From the NCBI RefSeq assembly GCF_023238205.1, contig NZ_CP096659.1, positions 186,001 through 250,000 of the forward strand: a DNA stretch of 64,000 nucleotides. The letters run 5' to 3'. How positions within the stretch are numbered: position 1 is the first letter of the stretch; the number at the start of each line of letters is the position of its first letter. The notes beneath the pieces were generated by a model, which saw only the letters and a list, made by a program, of their open reading frames with translations, did no database searches and was not told where the DNA came from. The DNA comes from Halorussus limi (GTDB lineage Archaea; Halobacteriota; Halobacteria; Halobacteriales; Haladaptataceae). Made by a program: the position numbers and the translations under genes. Below are positions 8,046-17,285 of this stretch, piece after piece.

Positions 8046-9101
8046 CTACTCCTCGGTGTCGTACGGTTCCCCGACGGCCGACGGCACGCGCGTGTACCCG
8101 ACCAGATTCAGCACGACCAGCACCGCGACGTAGGGGAACAGGCCGACGATACTCCCCGGCAGCGAGATACCGACCGTCTGGAACTGGACCTGTAGCATGT
8201 CGGTCGCGCCGAACAGCAGCGACGCGCCGAACGCGCCCAGCGGGTTGTAGTTGCCGAACAGGTACGCCACGATGGCAATCCAGCCCCGACCGTCCACCAT
8301 CGTCACGCCCGTCCCGGTGAACCCGCTCCCGATGCCGATGGAGAGGACCGCGCCGCCGAGGCCCGCCATCGCGCCCGAGAAGACGACCGCGGCGTAGCGC
8401 ACCCGGTTCACGTCCACGCCCGCGGTGTCGAGCGCCTCCGGGTTCTCGCCCGCGGCCTGCACCCAGTAGCCGTAACGGGTGCGGTAGAGGACGACCCACG
8501 CCGCGACGGCGACGAGGACGGTGAACAGCACCAGCGGCGAGGCGTCGAAGAGCAACCGGCCGAGGACCGGCACCTCCGCCAGCAGGGGCACGGTCACGTT
8601 GTCGATGTTCGGGAGCGACGGACTGGAGACGCCGCCCCAAAGGACGGTGGCGGTGAACGGGCCGAAGCCGAGACCGATGAACCACACCGCGAGTCCCGCG
8701 ACTATCTGGTCGGCCTCGTACCGGATGGTCAGCACGGCGAAGAGCAACGTCAACAGCGTGCAGACTCCGACCGCGGCGAGGATGCCGACCCAGAGGTCGG
8801 GTTGCCCGACCGACCCGCTCCCGGCCGAGAGCCACGCCGCCCCGGCGGCCGAGAGCGCGCCGAATATCATGAACCCTTCCAGCCCGATGTTGAAGACGCC
8901 GCTCTTCTCGGCGTAGAGGCCGCCGATGGCCGCCAGCGCGATGGGCGTCGCGGCCCGGAGCGCGCGCTCGGCGGTCCCGACCGTCAGCAGGTCGGCCACC
9001 GGAAGGTCGAACAGCGCCGCGAGGACCGCCAGCAGGACGAGTGCGAGCGCGGTCCCGCCGATTCTGCGTCGGTTCCGCGCGGCGTAGTCGGCGACGCTCA
9101 C
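8046..9101 (-). CDS. ABC transporter permease, nucleoside (BmpA-type) uptake system, subunit 2
   Basis: A 351-residue polytopic membrane protein starting at GTG 9101, which overlaps the previous permease stop as GTGA. It has about 8-10 hydrophobic helices and the BPD_transp_2 family signatures ALAAIGGLYAEKSGVFNIGLEGFMIFGA and NVDRVRYAAVVFSGAMAGLGGA-like segments. These match the RbsC/NupQ-like permeases that work with BMP-family binding proteins. It forms a heterodimeric channel with the neighbouring permease. It is last in the transporter operon, bmp - ATPase - permease - permease. Confidence 0.92.
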   Translation of the reverse strand: MSVADYAARNRRRIGGTALALVLLAVLAALFDLPVADLLTVGTAERALRAATPIALAAIGGLYAEKSGVFNIGLEGFMIFGALSAAGAAWLSAGSGSVGQPDLWVGILAAVGVCTLLTLLFAVLTIRYEADQIVAGLAVWFIGLGFGPFTATVLWGGVSSPSLPNIDNVTVPLLAEVPVLGRLLFDASPLVLFTVLVAVAAWVVLYRTRYGYWVQAAGENPEALDTAGVDVNRVRYAAVVFSGAMAGLGGAVLSIGIGSGFTGTGVTMVDGRGWIAIVAYLFGNYNPLGAFGASLLFGATDMLQVQFQTVGISLPGSIVGLFPYVAVLVVLNLVGYTRVPSAVGEPYDTEE

Positions 9102-10276
9102 CGGCCGTCACCTCCGTCGGACTCGGCCCGACGTACTGGGGACTCCGACGAGCCTCGACCCCCGAGACCGGTCCGCCGGGCGGCCATCCGGAACAGTTCC
9201 GGCACCGCGACGAACAGCACGACGAGACCGACCACGCCGTCGACCAACTCCGGGGGCACGTCGAGCGTGAAGCCGATGTACTGGCCGCCCGCGTCGAGGC
9301 CGCCGAACAGCAGGCCGGCGGGGACGACTCCGAGCGGGTTGTTGGCCGCGAGCAGACTCACCGCGATGGCGTCGAAGCCGAACCGCGGGAACGTCGAGGG
9401 GTCGCTGTAGTAGCCCAGAATCATGATAGTGAACACCGCACCGGCCAGTCCGGCCACCATCCCGGAGAAGGTCATCGTGGCGACGACGTTGCGCTCGGGG
9501 TCCACCCCCGAGTAGGCCGCCGCGGGTTCCTGATAGCCGCTGGTCACGAGGTCGTAGCCGAACCTCGTGCGGGCCATCACGACGTAGACGACGAGGACCG
9601 TCGCCAGCGCCGCGCCGAGACCGACGACCGAGAACGACGCGCTGTCGAAGACGACCGACGGGAGCGCGACGTACTCGGGGAACGTCTCGGTGTTGGGCGC
9701 CGACGCGCCCGCCGGCCGGAGGTAGCGGTCCACCACGAAGAAGACGACCCCCGACGCGATGAAGTTGAGCATGATGGTCGTGATGACCTCGTTGGCGTCG
9801 GCGTAGGCCTTCATCATACCGGGGAGCGCCGCGTACGCGCCGCCGGCCGCAATCGCCGCGAGCGTGCCCAGACCCATCAGGAGGACGCCACCGACCGCGC
9901 CGCCGGGGAGGTGGGGCGCGAGGAACAGCACCGTGACGGCGGTGGCGAACCCGCCGACGACGAACTGGCCCTGCACGCCGATGTTGAACACGCCCGCCCG
10001 GAACGCGACGGCGACGGCCACGCCCGCGAGGATGAGCATCGTGGACTGGCGCAGGGTGAACGCGAGGTTCGAGGTGGTTCCGAACGCGCCGTACACCAGC
10101 GACGAGACGAACTCGACCGCGTCGTACCCCGACGCGGCCACGACGACCGACCCGAGCAGGAGCGCCAACAGGGTCGCGGCGACCGCGATGGCGAACCGCT
10201 CGACCACCGTCGCGCGGAGCATCCGGTCGGCCGCCCGGTCGAGGGCCGCGCGGGCACCGGGGGCGTCGCTACTCAC
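9098..10276 (-). CDS. ABC transporter permease, nucleoside (BmpA-type) uptake system, subunit 1
   Basis: A 392-residue membrane protein starting at GTG 10276, inside the end of the ATPase gene (8-nt overlap). The N-terminal cytoplasmic stretch is followed by a TM helix and the family motif AFRAGVFNIGVQGQFVVGGFAT, plus about eight more helices. YSGVDPERNVVATMTFSGMVAGLAGA corresponds to the coupling region. It is longer than its partner, as usual for the first permease of these systems. The substrate is inferred to be nucleosides or purine-like compounds from family membership; simple sugars are the alternative. Confidence 0.92.
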   Translation of the reverse strand: MSSDAPGARAALDRAADRMLRATVVERFAIAVAATLLALLLGSVVVAASGYDAVEFVSSLVYGAFGTTSNLAFTLRQSTMLILAGVAVAVAFRAGVFNIGVQGQFVVGGFATAVTVLFLAPHLPGGAVGGVLLMGLGTLAAIAAGGAYAALPGMMKAYADANEVITTIMLNFIASGVVFFVVDRYLRPAGASAPNTETFPEYVALPSVVFDSASFSVVGLGAALATVLVVYVVMARTRFGYDLVTSGYQEPAAAYSGVDPERNVVATMTFSGMVAGLAGAVFTIMILGYYSDPSTFPRFGFDAIAVSLLAANNPLGVVPAGLLFGGLDAGGQYIGFTLDVPPELVDGVVGLVVLFVAVPELFRMAARRTGLGGRGSSESPVRRAESDGGDGR

Positions 10277-11915
10277 GGTTCGACACCCCGTCGGTCGCAG
10301 ACCCGGCGCTCTCGTCGGTCGGCGACTCCGTTACTGACTCGGTCGCGGGGTCGGCGGCCGACTCGACTGTCTCGCCGCTCGCCTCGACGGTGCGCCCGGC
10401 CATCAGCAGGCCGAGTTCCTGCTCGTCCACGTCGTCGGGGTCCACCACGTCCACGAACTCGCCCTCGTACATGACCGCGACGCGGTCCGAGAGCTTCCGA
10501 ATCTCGTCGAGTTTCGACGAGACGAACAGGACCGCGGTGCCCGCGTCGCGCATCTCCAGCAGGCGCTCGTGAATGAACTCGATGCTCCCGATGTCCACCC
10601 CGCGGGTGGGGTGAGAGGCGACCAGCAGACTCGGTTCGTGTTCGAGTTCCCGGCCGACCACGAACTTCTGCTGGTTGCCGCCCGACAGCGACGCCGCCTC
10701 GGCGTCGGCGTTCGGCGGTTGCACGTCGTACTCGGCGACGATGTCCTCGGCGTGGTCCCGGACCGTCCCCCAGTCGACGAACCAGCCGTCGACGAACGGT
10801 TCGATGGTCTGGTTGCCCAGCAGGGCGTTGCGGACGAGGTCGTAGTCCTGCACCAGTCCCTCCTCCTGACGGTCCTCGGGGACGTAGGTGATGCCCGACT
10901 CGATACGCCGGCGGCGACTCGTCTCGGTGATGTCCTCGCCCTCGAAGGTGACGGTTCCGGCGTCCACCTCCCGGAGGCCGGTCAGCGCCTCCACGAGTTC
11001 GGCCTGCCCGTTCCCCTCGACGCCGGCGACGCCGAGGATTTCGCCCTCGCGGACGGCGAGGTCCACGCCGCCGACCTGTTCGAGGTCGCGGTCGTCGCGG
11101 ACCCGCAGGCCATCGACCGAGAGCGTCACGTCGCCCGGCGTGGTCTCGCGTTCGGGGTAGTCGAACAGCACGTCCCGGCCGACCATCATGCGGGCGAGTT
11201 CCTCTCGGGAGGTCTCGGCGGCGGCCACGGTGCCGACCGCTCGCCCGTCGCGCAGGACGGTGATTTCGTCGGCCGCTTCGAGCGCCTCGTCCAGTTTGTG
11301 AGTGATGAAGATGAGCGACCGGCCGCGGTCGGTGAGTTCGTCCATCACCTCGAACAGGCTCTCGACCTCCTGAGGCGTCAGGACGGCGGTCGGTTCGTCG
11401 AGGACCAGCACGTCGGCACCCCGATAGAGGCTCTTGACGATTTCGACGCGCTGTTGGACGCCGACGCCCAACTGCTCGACCCGAGTGTCCAGAAACCGGT
11501 CCACGTCGAACCCGTAGGTCGAACAGATGTCCTCGATGTCCGACCGGGCGCTCGACTCGTCCACCAGTCCGTTCACGGACGGCTCGTGGCCCAAGACGAC
11601 GTTCTGGACGACGGTCATGGTGTCCACAAGCTGAAAGTGCTGGTGAATCATCCCGACTCCGGCGTCGATGGCGTCGCGGGGCGAGTCGAACTCCCGACGC
11701 TCGCCGTCCACGAAGATGTCGCCCGCGTCGGGGTCGTAGAGACCGTAGAGGACGCTCATCAGGGTCGTCTTGCCGGCCCCGTTCTCGCCGACGAGCGCGT
11801 GGACCGACCCCTTTTCGAGCGAGAAATCGACGGCGTCGTTGGCCGTGACGTCGCCGAATCGCTTGGTGATGCCGTCGAGTCGGACGGCCGGCGCTTCCGT
11901 GTCGCTCATGGTCAT
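10269..11915 (-). CDS. ABC transporter ATP-binding protein with two nucleotide-binding domains
   Basis: A 548-residue protein of the RbsA/NupA type. The first domain has Walker A GENGAGKTT (residues 43-51), a degenerate signature LGVGVQQRVEI and Walker B VLVLDEPTAVL. The second has a degenerate Walker A (GVAGVEGNGQAELVEA) and an intact signature LSGGNQQKFVVGREL. This asymmetry is normal for the family. The C-terminal ~40 residues are a Ser/Thr/Glu-rich acidic tail. ATG 11909 is an alternative start. It energises the two downstream permeases. Confidence 0.94.
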   Translation of the reverse strand: MTMSDTEAPAVRLDGITKRFGDVTANDAVDFSLEKGSVHALVGENGAGKTTLMSVLYGLYDPDAGDIFVDGERREFDSPRDAIDAGVGMIHQHFQLVDTMTVVQNVVLGHEPSVNGLVDESSARSDIEDICSTYGFDVDRFLDTRVEQLGVGVQQRVEIVKSLYRGADVLVLDEPTAVLTPQEVESLFEVMDELTDRGRSLIFITHKLDEALEAADEITVLRDGRAVGTVAAAETSREELARMMVGRDVLFDYPERETTPGDVTLSVDGLRVRDDRDLEQVGGVDLAVREGEILGVAGVEGNGQAELVEALTGLREVDAGTVTFEGEDITETSRRRRIESGITYVPEDRQEEGLVQDYDLVRNALLGNQTIEPFVDGWFVDWGTVRDHAEDIVAEYDVQPPNADAEAASLSGGNQQKFVVGRELEHEPSLLVASHPTRGVDIGSIEFIHERLLEMRDAGTAVLFVSSKLDEIRKLSDRVAVMYEGEFVDVVDPDDVDEQELGLLMAGRTVEASGETVESAADPATESVTESPTDESAGSATDGVSNRE

Positions 11916-11957
11916 GGTATGTGTTTCCGTATCATAAATAACGGCGAGGTGGCCGAG

Positions 11958-13130
11958 TCAGTTCTGACAGCCAGAGGCGGTACACGGCACCGTCACGTCG
12001 CCGTTCACGATGGCTTGCTTGGACTTCGAGAGGTTCTGGTTGACGACGTCGGGGAGCTTCGGGCCGACGGCTTGCCCGAGAACCACCTTGACGGCGTCCT
12101 CTTCGAGTCCGAGGATGTTCTGGCCGTTGACGCTCTTCCAGTTGTTCTGTGCGACGGCGGCGGCGACTTCCCGCGTCCCCTCGTTGATGAACTTGACCGC
12201 CGAGCCCATGATGACGTCCTGATAGTCCGGGAGCGTCTTGGACTGGTCGGAGTCCACGCCGATGGCGAACCGGTTCGCGTCGCTCGCGGCCTGAAAGACG
12301 CCCTGTCCGGCCGCCGCGGCGGCGTGGTAGACGATGTCGGCGCCCGCGTCGTACTGCGAACTGGCGATGTTGTTCGCGGTCTGGGTGTCGGTGTAGTTGC
12401 CGATGTAGCCGACGCGAACGTCCACGCTGTCGTTGACCCACTTCGCCCCCGCCCTGTAGGCGCGCTCGAAGGCGTTGATGAGTGCGCCGTCGACGCCGCC
12501 GACGAACCCGACGGTGGCGTTGTCCGGGGTGAGCGAGTTGCCCGCGTGGGAGAGTTTCCGGGTCGTCATCGTGCCCGCCAGGACGCCCGCTTGGAACGAC
12601 ATCTCGTGGTTGGCCCACGTGTAGCCCGCGACGTTCGGTTGGTCCACGTAGTCGTTGATGAGCATCCACCGCTGGTCCGAGTACTGGGCGGCGTTCGTTT
12701 CGAGCGCCTGCGTGTGGTTGTACCCGACCAGCACGATGAGGTCGTAGTCGGGGTTCTGGCTCTCGGCGAGTCGCGACTGGACCGTCCCGTACTGGGACTG
12801 GTCGGTCTCCTCTACCTGCTGGATGTTGATGTTGAACTCCTCGGCGGCGTTCTGGAGGCCTTGGAGGGCGAGGTCGTTGAACGCGCCGTCGCCGAATCCG
12901 GCGGGGCTAGAGATGATGGCGATGTTCGTCGGCTCACCGCTTCCGCCCCCGCCGTCGGTCGTCGTTCCGGTCGTCGTCCCGCCCTCTTGTCCGCCGGTAC
13001 AACCGGCGAGCGCCGTCCCGGCGACGAGCGCGGCCCCCGACCTGAGGACGGCGCGTCGGTCCACGTCGCCCGCGGTTAGTTTCTGTCTGTACGTACGGTC
13101 CTCTCCCGTGTGTGTGTCACCCATCGTCAT
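11958..13130 (-). CDS. BMP-family substrate-binding lipoprotein (nucleoside-type ABC transporter)
   Basis: A 390-residue protein from ATG 13130; ATG 13124 and GTG 13145 are alternatives. It has a Tat-type signal DRRAVLRSGAALVAGTALAGC, a lipobox Cys and a Gly/Thr linker, so it is anchored on the outer face of the membrane. The mature part is a BMP/PnrA periplasmic-binding fold: NIAIISSPAGFGDGAFND at its start, then VGYNHTQALETNAAQY, VGFVGGVDGALINAFERAY and FAIGVDSDQSK. BMP proteins usually bind purine nucleosides. It is first in the transporter operon and would deliver ligand to the permeases. Confidence 0.93.
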   Translation of the reverse strand: MTMGDTHTGEDRTYRQKLTAGDVDRRAVLRSGAALVAGTALAGCTGGQEGGTTTGTTTDGGGGSGEPTNIAIISSPAGFGDGAFNDLALQGLQNAAEEFNINIQQVEETDQSQYGTVQSRLAESQNPDYDLIVLVGYNHTQALETNAAQYSDQRWMLINDYVDQPNVAGYTWANHEMSFQAGVLAGTMTTRKLSHAGNSLTPDNATVGFVGGVDGALINAFERAYRAGAKWVNDSVDVRVGYIGNYTDTQTANNIASSQYDAGADIVYHAAAAAGQGVFQAASDANRFAIGVDSDQSKTLPDYQDVIMGSAVKFINEGTREVAAAVAQNNWKSVNGQNILGLEEDAVKVVLGQAVGPKLPDVVNQNLSKSKQAIVNGDVTVPCTASGCQN

Positions 13131-13397
13131 GGTTCTTCGAGACACGTTAACTTGTACGAGGGTAAATAATTACCTTTTAAAATTGAGTCACGTCGGCGAG
13201 TGATAAAGTATCAGGGCGCTCAGGGCACTCGGTTTGACCGTGACTCGTCGCGGACCTGAGACAGTCACTACGCCGTCGTGGGGATTCCGAATCAACCGAC
13301 GGATTGGTCGACGGCACGACCGAAACCGTCACGTCGGGCGACTTCGCGACTCGGGGTCGGAAAAAACGAAGCGGCGGTCGGTCAGCGGAGTCGATGC

Positions 13398-13793
13398 TTA
13401 CTCGGACACTTGGTCGCCCGCGTAGAAGACCTCGACGCCGTCGTCCCACGTTCGGGGACCGAACTCGTCGAAGCCGTAGACCTTGAACTGGGCGTAGTCG
13501 TTGGGCGTCGAGTTAATCTCGCCGTCGACCTTGCCTTCGAGGTCCCAGAGGGTGCCCTCGGTCGTATCGTAGCTCTTGACAGGTTGGAGTTCGACGCCGT
13601 ACTCGGTCACTTCGACGTCGTCCGCGTACAACTGGATGTGGTAGCTACCCTTGCCCTGAACGCGGAGATAGCGGTAGTCCACCGCGGACGCGGAACCGCT
13701 GGTCGCCGCGAGACCGCCGGCCGCGACGGCCGCGGCGCCAGCGCCTTTCTTCAGGACGGTACGTCGACTGACGTCGCTGTCTTTCTGCGACAT
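13398..13793 (-). CDS. Tat-exported small protein of unknown function (131 aa)
   Basis: The N-terminus VSRRTVLKKGAGAAAVAAGGLAATSGSASA is a classic haloarchaeal Tat signal ending in an Ala-x-Ala site near residue 37, so the mature protein of about 94 residues is exported. The mature part is rich in alternating aromatic and polar residues (YRYLRVQGKGSYHIQLYADD, YAQFKVYGFDEFGPRTW), which suggests a beta-sandwich, perhaps carbohydrate-binding-like. No cysteine is present in the mature part. It lies upstream of the transporter operon on the same strand, separated by about 270 bp. An AT-rich region upstream probably contains its promoter. Confidence 0.75.
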   Translation of the reverse strand: MSQKDSDVSRRTVLKKGAGAAAVAAGGLAATSGSASAVDYRYLRVQGKGSYHIQLYADDVEVTEYGVELQPVKSYDTTEGTLWDLEGKVDGEINSTPNDYAQFKVYGFDEFGPRTWDDGVEVFYAGDQVSE

Positions 13794-14018
13794 GCACGCT
13801 CACCTTGGGAGGGAAACATGTTTACATTAATTGCTGGCTAGTAGTAGATTAAATTTTCTTTTTCTTTAAGTAGGAACTAAATGGTTGCGTCGTACCGCTC
13901 CGCGGCGAGCGCAGTCTTGAGGAATTGCGGTCGGTGTTCCGTCCCGCCCGTTCGACTACGGAGTCGCTCACGTGAGAATCACTGCCTTCAAACCGGTTCC
14001 GGGCGAAATCGGTGCAAC

Positions 14019-14498
14019 GTGAAACACCTCCCGAAGCATCTCCGGCCGAGGTGGCGCTACCTCGCGGTCGAACTCGAAGCGTGGCCCGACGCCGAATTCG
14101 ACCGCCGGGACTTCCAGCGGAGCGTCTGGTTCGCGGCCCAGAACCTGCTGGGCGACGCCGGGAGCGCCGACGCCGACCTGAAAGTCCTCCAGTTCGAATA
14201 CGGAGAGGGCTCCGGGGAAGCCATCGTTCGGGCGCGCCACGGCCACGCCGAAGAGGCGCGGGCCGCTATCGCCTGCGTGGACGAAATTCGAAACGACCCC
14301 GTAGGCCTACGCGTCAGCGGTATAAGCGGTACGGTCCGTGCCTGTGAAGAAAAGTATTTAGGAGCAGACGGCCAAATTCGTGACGAGAGAAAAGTCGTGT
14401 TCGGGGACGCCCAGCAGTCGGCCGTCGAGCGAGACGGACTCCTCGACGTGCGGACCGACGGCGCGTTCGCGGGCGCGACGGAACTCGATTTCGAGTGA
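14019..14498 (+). CDS. rnp2: Ribonuclease P protein component 2 (Pop5)
   Basis: A 159-residue protein from GTG 14019 (VKHLPKHLRPRWRYLAVELEAWP). The opening KHLRPRWRYLAV and the central DADLKVLQFEYGEGSGEAIVRARHGHAEEARAAI match Pop5, which binds the catalytic RNA of RNase P and pairs with p30. The C-terminus adds an acidic tail. The stop is 4 nt before psmA, indicating an rnp2-psmA operon as in other haloarchaea. The usual upstream partners (rnp3 and methyltransferase) are displaced by 6 kb. Confidence 0.93.
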   Translation: MKHLPKHLRPRWRYLAVELEAWPDAEFDRRDFQRSVWFAAQNLLGDAGSADADLKVLQFEYGEGSGEAIVRARHGHAEEARAAIACVDEIRNDPVGLRVSGISGTVRACEEKYLGADGQIRDERKVVFGDAQQSAVERDGLLDVRTDGAFAGATELDFE

Positions 14499-14502
14499 TA
14501 CT

Positions 14503-15264
14503 ATGCAGGGACAAGCCCAACAGCAGGCCTACGACCGTGGGATTACCATCTTCTCCCCGGACGGACGGCTCTACCAGGTCGAATATGCCCGCGAGGCCGT
14601 CAAACGCGGCACTGCGAGTATCGGCATCCGCACCGAAGGCGGCGTCGTACTCGCGGTGGACAAGCGCATCCGCTCCGAACTCATGGAGCGGACCAGCGTC
14701 GAGAAGATTCACAAGGCCGACGACCACATCGGCATCGCGTCCGCGGGCCACGTCGCCGACGCCCGCCAGCTAATCGACTTCGCGCGCCAGCAGACGCAGG
14801 TCAACCGCCTGCGCTACGGCGAGCCAATCGGCGTCGAGACGCTGACCAAGGAAGTTACCGACCATATCCAGCAGTACACGCAGGTCGGCGGCGCGCGCCC
14901 GTTCGGCGTCGCGCTCATCATCGGCGGCATCGAGGACGGGGAACCGCGCCTCTACGAGACCGACCCGTCGGGCACTCCCTACGAGTGGAAGGCCCTCGCC
15001 GTCGGCGCGGACCGCGGCGAAATTCAGGAGTACCTCGAAGACAACTACAGCGAGGCGATGGACCTCGACGGCGGCATCGAACTCGCGCTCCGCGCACTCG
15101 GGTCGGTCAACGACGACGAACTCAGCCCCGAGGGCGTCGGCATCGCGACCGTCGACGCCGAGACCGAGCAGTTCCTCGAACTCTCGAACGACGAGACCGA
15201 GGAGTATCTCTCCGAACTCGGCCTGCTCGGTGGCGGCGACGAGAGCGAACCGGAAGAGGAGTAG
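14503..15264 (+). CDS. psmA: Proteasome subunit alpha
   Basis: A 253-residue protein from ATG 14503. The alpha-subunit signature YDRGITIFSPDGRLYQVEYA opens the protein, followed by AVKRGTASIGIRTEGGVVLAVDKR and the IEKI-like VEKIHKADDHIGIASAG. It forms the outer rings of the 20S proteasome and gates substrate entry; CDC48 (49358-51622) is a likely unfoldase partner. The last ~20 residues are highly acidic. It is co-transcribed with rnp2 (4-nt gap). Confidence 0.96.
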   Translation: MQGQAQQQAYDRGITIFSPDGRLYQVEYAREAVKRGTASIGIRTEGGVVLAVDKRIRSELMERTSVEKIHKADDHIGIASAGHVADARQLIDFARQQTQVNRLRYGEPIGVETLTKEVTDHIQQYTQVGGARPFGVALIIGGIEDGEPRLYETDPSGTPYEWKALAVGADRGEIQEYLEDNYSEAMDLDGGIELALRALGSVNDDELSPEGVGIATVDAETEQFLELSNDETEEYLSELGLLGGGDESEPEEE

Positions 15265-15459
15265 ACGGCCCTTCTTTCCCGCGGTTTCGCTAGTTGGGTA
15301 GACGCCGGTTTTCGGGATTTTTACGGGCGGTAGAGCGCAGTTCGTCGAAGCACCGAGAGTTACGAGGACGGACACCGAGTCGAGTGGAGAACGCGCCGGT
15401 CGGCCGAGGATAGTTCGTCGAAAACTGCACGAGAGACTCCGAGAGTCGCCGCGAGAAAC

Positions 15460-16257
15460 TCAGGCGTCGAGGACGCCGATGCGCTCACCGCGGTAGCCGA
15501 AGACGTTCTCGTAGCCGTACGCCGACATGAGGACGGGGTAAAACGGTTCGTCGGCGACCAGTTCCCGACCGTCGACCGCGGCGAACCGCTCGCCGGCGGC
15601 CACGCGCTCGAAGTTCTCGGCGAACACCTCGAAGCGGTCGCCGCCGTCCTTCGGTACCGGGCGACCGAGGCGGAAGACCTCGACCTCGCCGCGGTCGTAC
15701 CCCGCGACCGGTTCGTCGTCGGGGAGCGCGCCCGTCGCTTCGAGGAAGCCGTAGACGAGGTCCACGGCGTTGTCTGCGGCCTCGTCGGAGCCTTGCAGGC
15801 CGCACTCGACTTCGAGGACGTGGGGGTACTCGATGAGGCGACCGTCGCTCTCTACCTCGGTCTCGACCAGCACGGAGACAGGCAGATAGGGACAGATAGA
15901 GCGCGCGACCGCGTCGACGGTGTCGACCAGCGCGAAGGGTTCGGCGTACGACTGCGTGGAGTGGAGCGAGAGCGTCGTGCAGTCGCGGACCTCTTGGGCG
16001 AGTGCGGCGGCGAGTCGACCCTCGTGGGTGTCGGCGTCGGGGTCGCCGGGAAACGCGCGATTCAAGTCCTCTTCGACGTACCTGACTCCGCGGTCCAGCG
16101 CCTCCTCGTTCGCGATTACGAACTTGACCGGACGCTCGACCGCCGGCGACGTTGCGAGGAGACGCTCTATCGCCCGGACGCCGCAGGGTTCGTCGCCGTG
16201 AATCGCGGCGACGACGGCTATCTCGGGGGTCCCCTCGCCCAACTGCTCGATTCGCAT
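15460..16257 (-). CDS. Succinylglutamate desuccinylase / aspartoacylase-family zinc hydrolase
   Basis: A 265-residue protein starting at ATG 16257 (MRIEQLGEGTPEIAVV). The zinc-binding GIHGDEP-type motif is seen as AAIHGDEPCG, followed by NEEALDRGVRYVEEDLNRAFPG with its conserved Asn-Arg-Phe, and a later zinc His in LSLHSTQSY. A catalytic Glu lies in VLEVECGLQG. The family removes acyl groups from N-acyl amino acids; the exact substrate is not identifiable. It is the only gene on its strand here, about 160 nt upstream of the regulator gene start region. Confidence 0.88.
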   Translation of the reverse strand: MRIEQLGEGTPEIAVVAAIHGDEPCGVRAIERLLATSPAVERPVKFVIANEEALDRGVRYVEEDLNRAFPGDPDADTHEGRLAAALAQEVRDCTTLSLHSTQSYAEPFALVDTVDAVARSICPYLPVSVLVETEVESDGRLIEYPHVLEVECGLQGSDEAADNAVDLVYGFLEATGALPDDEPVAGYDRGEVEVFRLGRPVPKDGGDRFEVFAENFERVAAGERFAAVDGRELVADEPFYPVLMSAYGYENVFGYRGERIGVLDA

Positions 16258-16414
16258 CGGCAAAAAAGCGGCAACGCGTGGCCTTGAGCGTTTCGACTCT
16301 CAGTCGGAGCGCGTCGAGAAACGGCCAGAAATATACGCGAACGACAGCAATCGAAGCGAACCCGTCTCGGTGTCCGGAGAGTCACTAGTGACAGTCGCTC
16401 GGTGGGGCGAAACG

Positions 16415-17116
16415 TTACCCGTCACCGGAAGCACACAGCGACCGAATCGTCGATTCGAGCGCGTGACCGGCGTCGGTCAGCGCGACGTAGTCGTCCTCTT
16501 GGTCGTAGTCCACTAACCCGTCGCGAGCGAGTTTCGGGACGTGCGTGTGATACAGCGACAGGTAGACCTGTAGCACCTCGTCGGCGTCGATTCGCGTGAG
16601 CGGTTCGCCGCGTTCGGCGACCGCGACCTCGTCGGCGAGGTCCGGCAGTGACAGGTCCTCGTGGGACAGGAGCGTCACCAGCGCCTCGCGCCGGCGGCGG
16701 TCCGCGAGCAGGTCGAACAGAGTGTCTATCGAAATGGGCCGGTCGGCCGACTCGAACGTATCGACGGCCGCGGCCACCGCCTCGAACCGACCGTCGTCGC
16801 AGTAGGTGACGAGTCCGCCGTCGGCGTCGTACTCCACGAGGTCCGTGTCGTCCAACTTCGGCAGGTAGTTGTGGTGGAGTCGGGCGCGCAGTCGGTCCTC
16901 GTCGGTCGGCGTGACGTCGGACGCCGTATCGTCGTTCGCGAGGAGGTCTACGAGGTCGTCCACGACGAGCGACTCGTCGCTGTCGGCGAGATACCGGAGC
17001 AGGACCCGACAGTGTCGGTTCCCGAGTGCGTCGAAGGTGGCGTCGAGCGAAGCGTCGCGTTCGGGGCTGTACGGTCGGGCGTCCGCCGTGTCTCGGCGAG
17101 AGTCGGTGGTTGTCAT
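16415..17116 (-). CDS. Transcriptional regulator with two tandem haloarchaeal winged-helix domains
   Basis: A 233-residue soluble protein. Two homologous segments are visible: residues about 24-115 (LDATFDALGNRHCRVLLRYL ... HHNYLPKLDDTDLVEYD) and about 127-225 (IDTLFDLLADRRRREALVTL ... YHTHVPKLARDGLVDYD). Each has the pattern helix - RRR/R-HC - LLxxL - xHxHxPKLxxxxLVxYD of the haloarchaeal winged-helix family. It is probably a DNA-binding regulator; targets and signal are unknown. A strong TATA box (17188-17196) lies about 70 nt upstream of the start, so it has a short leader. Confidence 0.88.
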   Translation of the reverse strand: MTTTDSRRDTADARPYSPERDASLDATFDALGNRHCRVLLRYLADSDESLVVDDLVDLLANDDTASDVTPTDEDRLRARLHHNYLPKLDDTDLVEYDADGGLVTYCDDGRFEAVAAAVDTFESADRPISIDTLFDLLADRRRREALVTLLSHEDLSLPDLADEVAVAERGEPLTRIDADEVLQVYLSLYHTHVPKLARDGLVDYDQEDDYVALTDAGHALESTIRSLCASGDG

Positions 17117-17187
17117 GTCGTGACCTCCTTCCGGGGTGTCGTGCGAGCAGTTAGTGTCCGCTCTGGTTGAACGAACGACGCGGCGTC

Positions 17188-17196
17188 TATATAAGT
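17188..17196 (-). promoter_or_regulatory. TATA box for the tandem winged-helix regulator
   Basis: CTTATATAG on the minus strand, about 72 nt before the ATG at 17116. The expected transcription start is near 17162, giving a leader of about 45 nt. Confidence 0.55.
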
Positions 17197-17285
17197 TGTC
17201 GATTCTCCTTGATTACACGTGGGAATTCCGAGTTGTACTACGGGAATCGGGAGAGGGCGGCCGGGTCGTGGCCGTCTGTCGGGCG

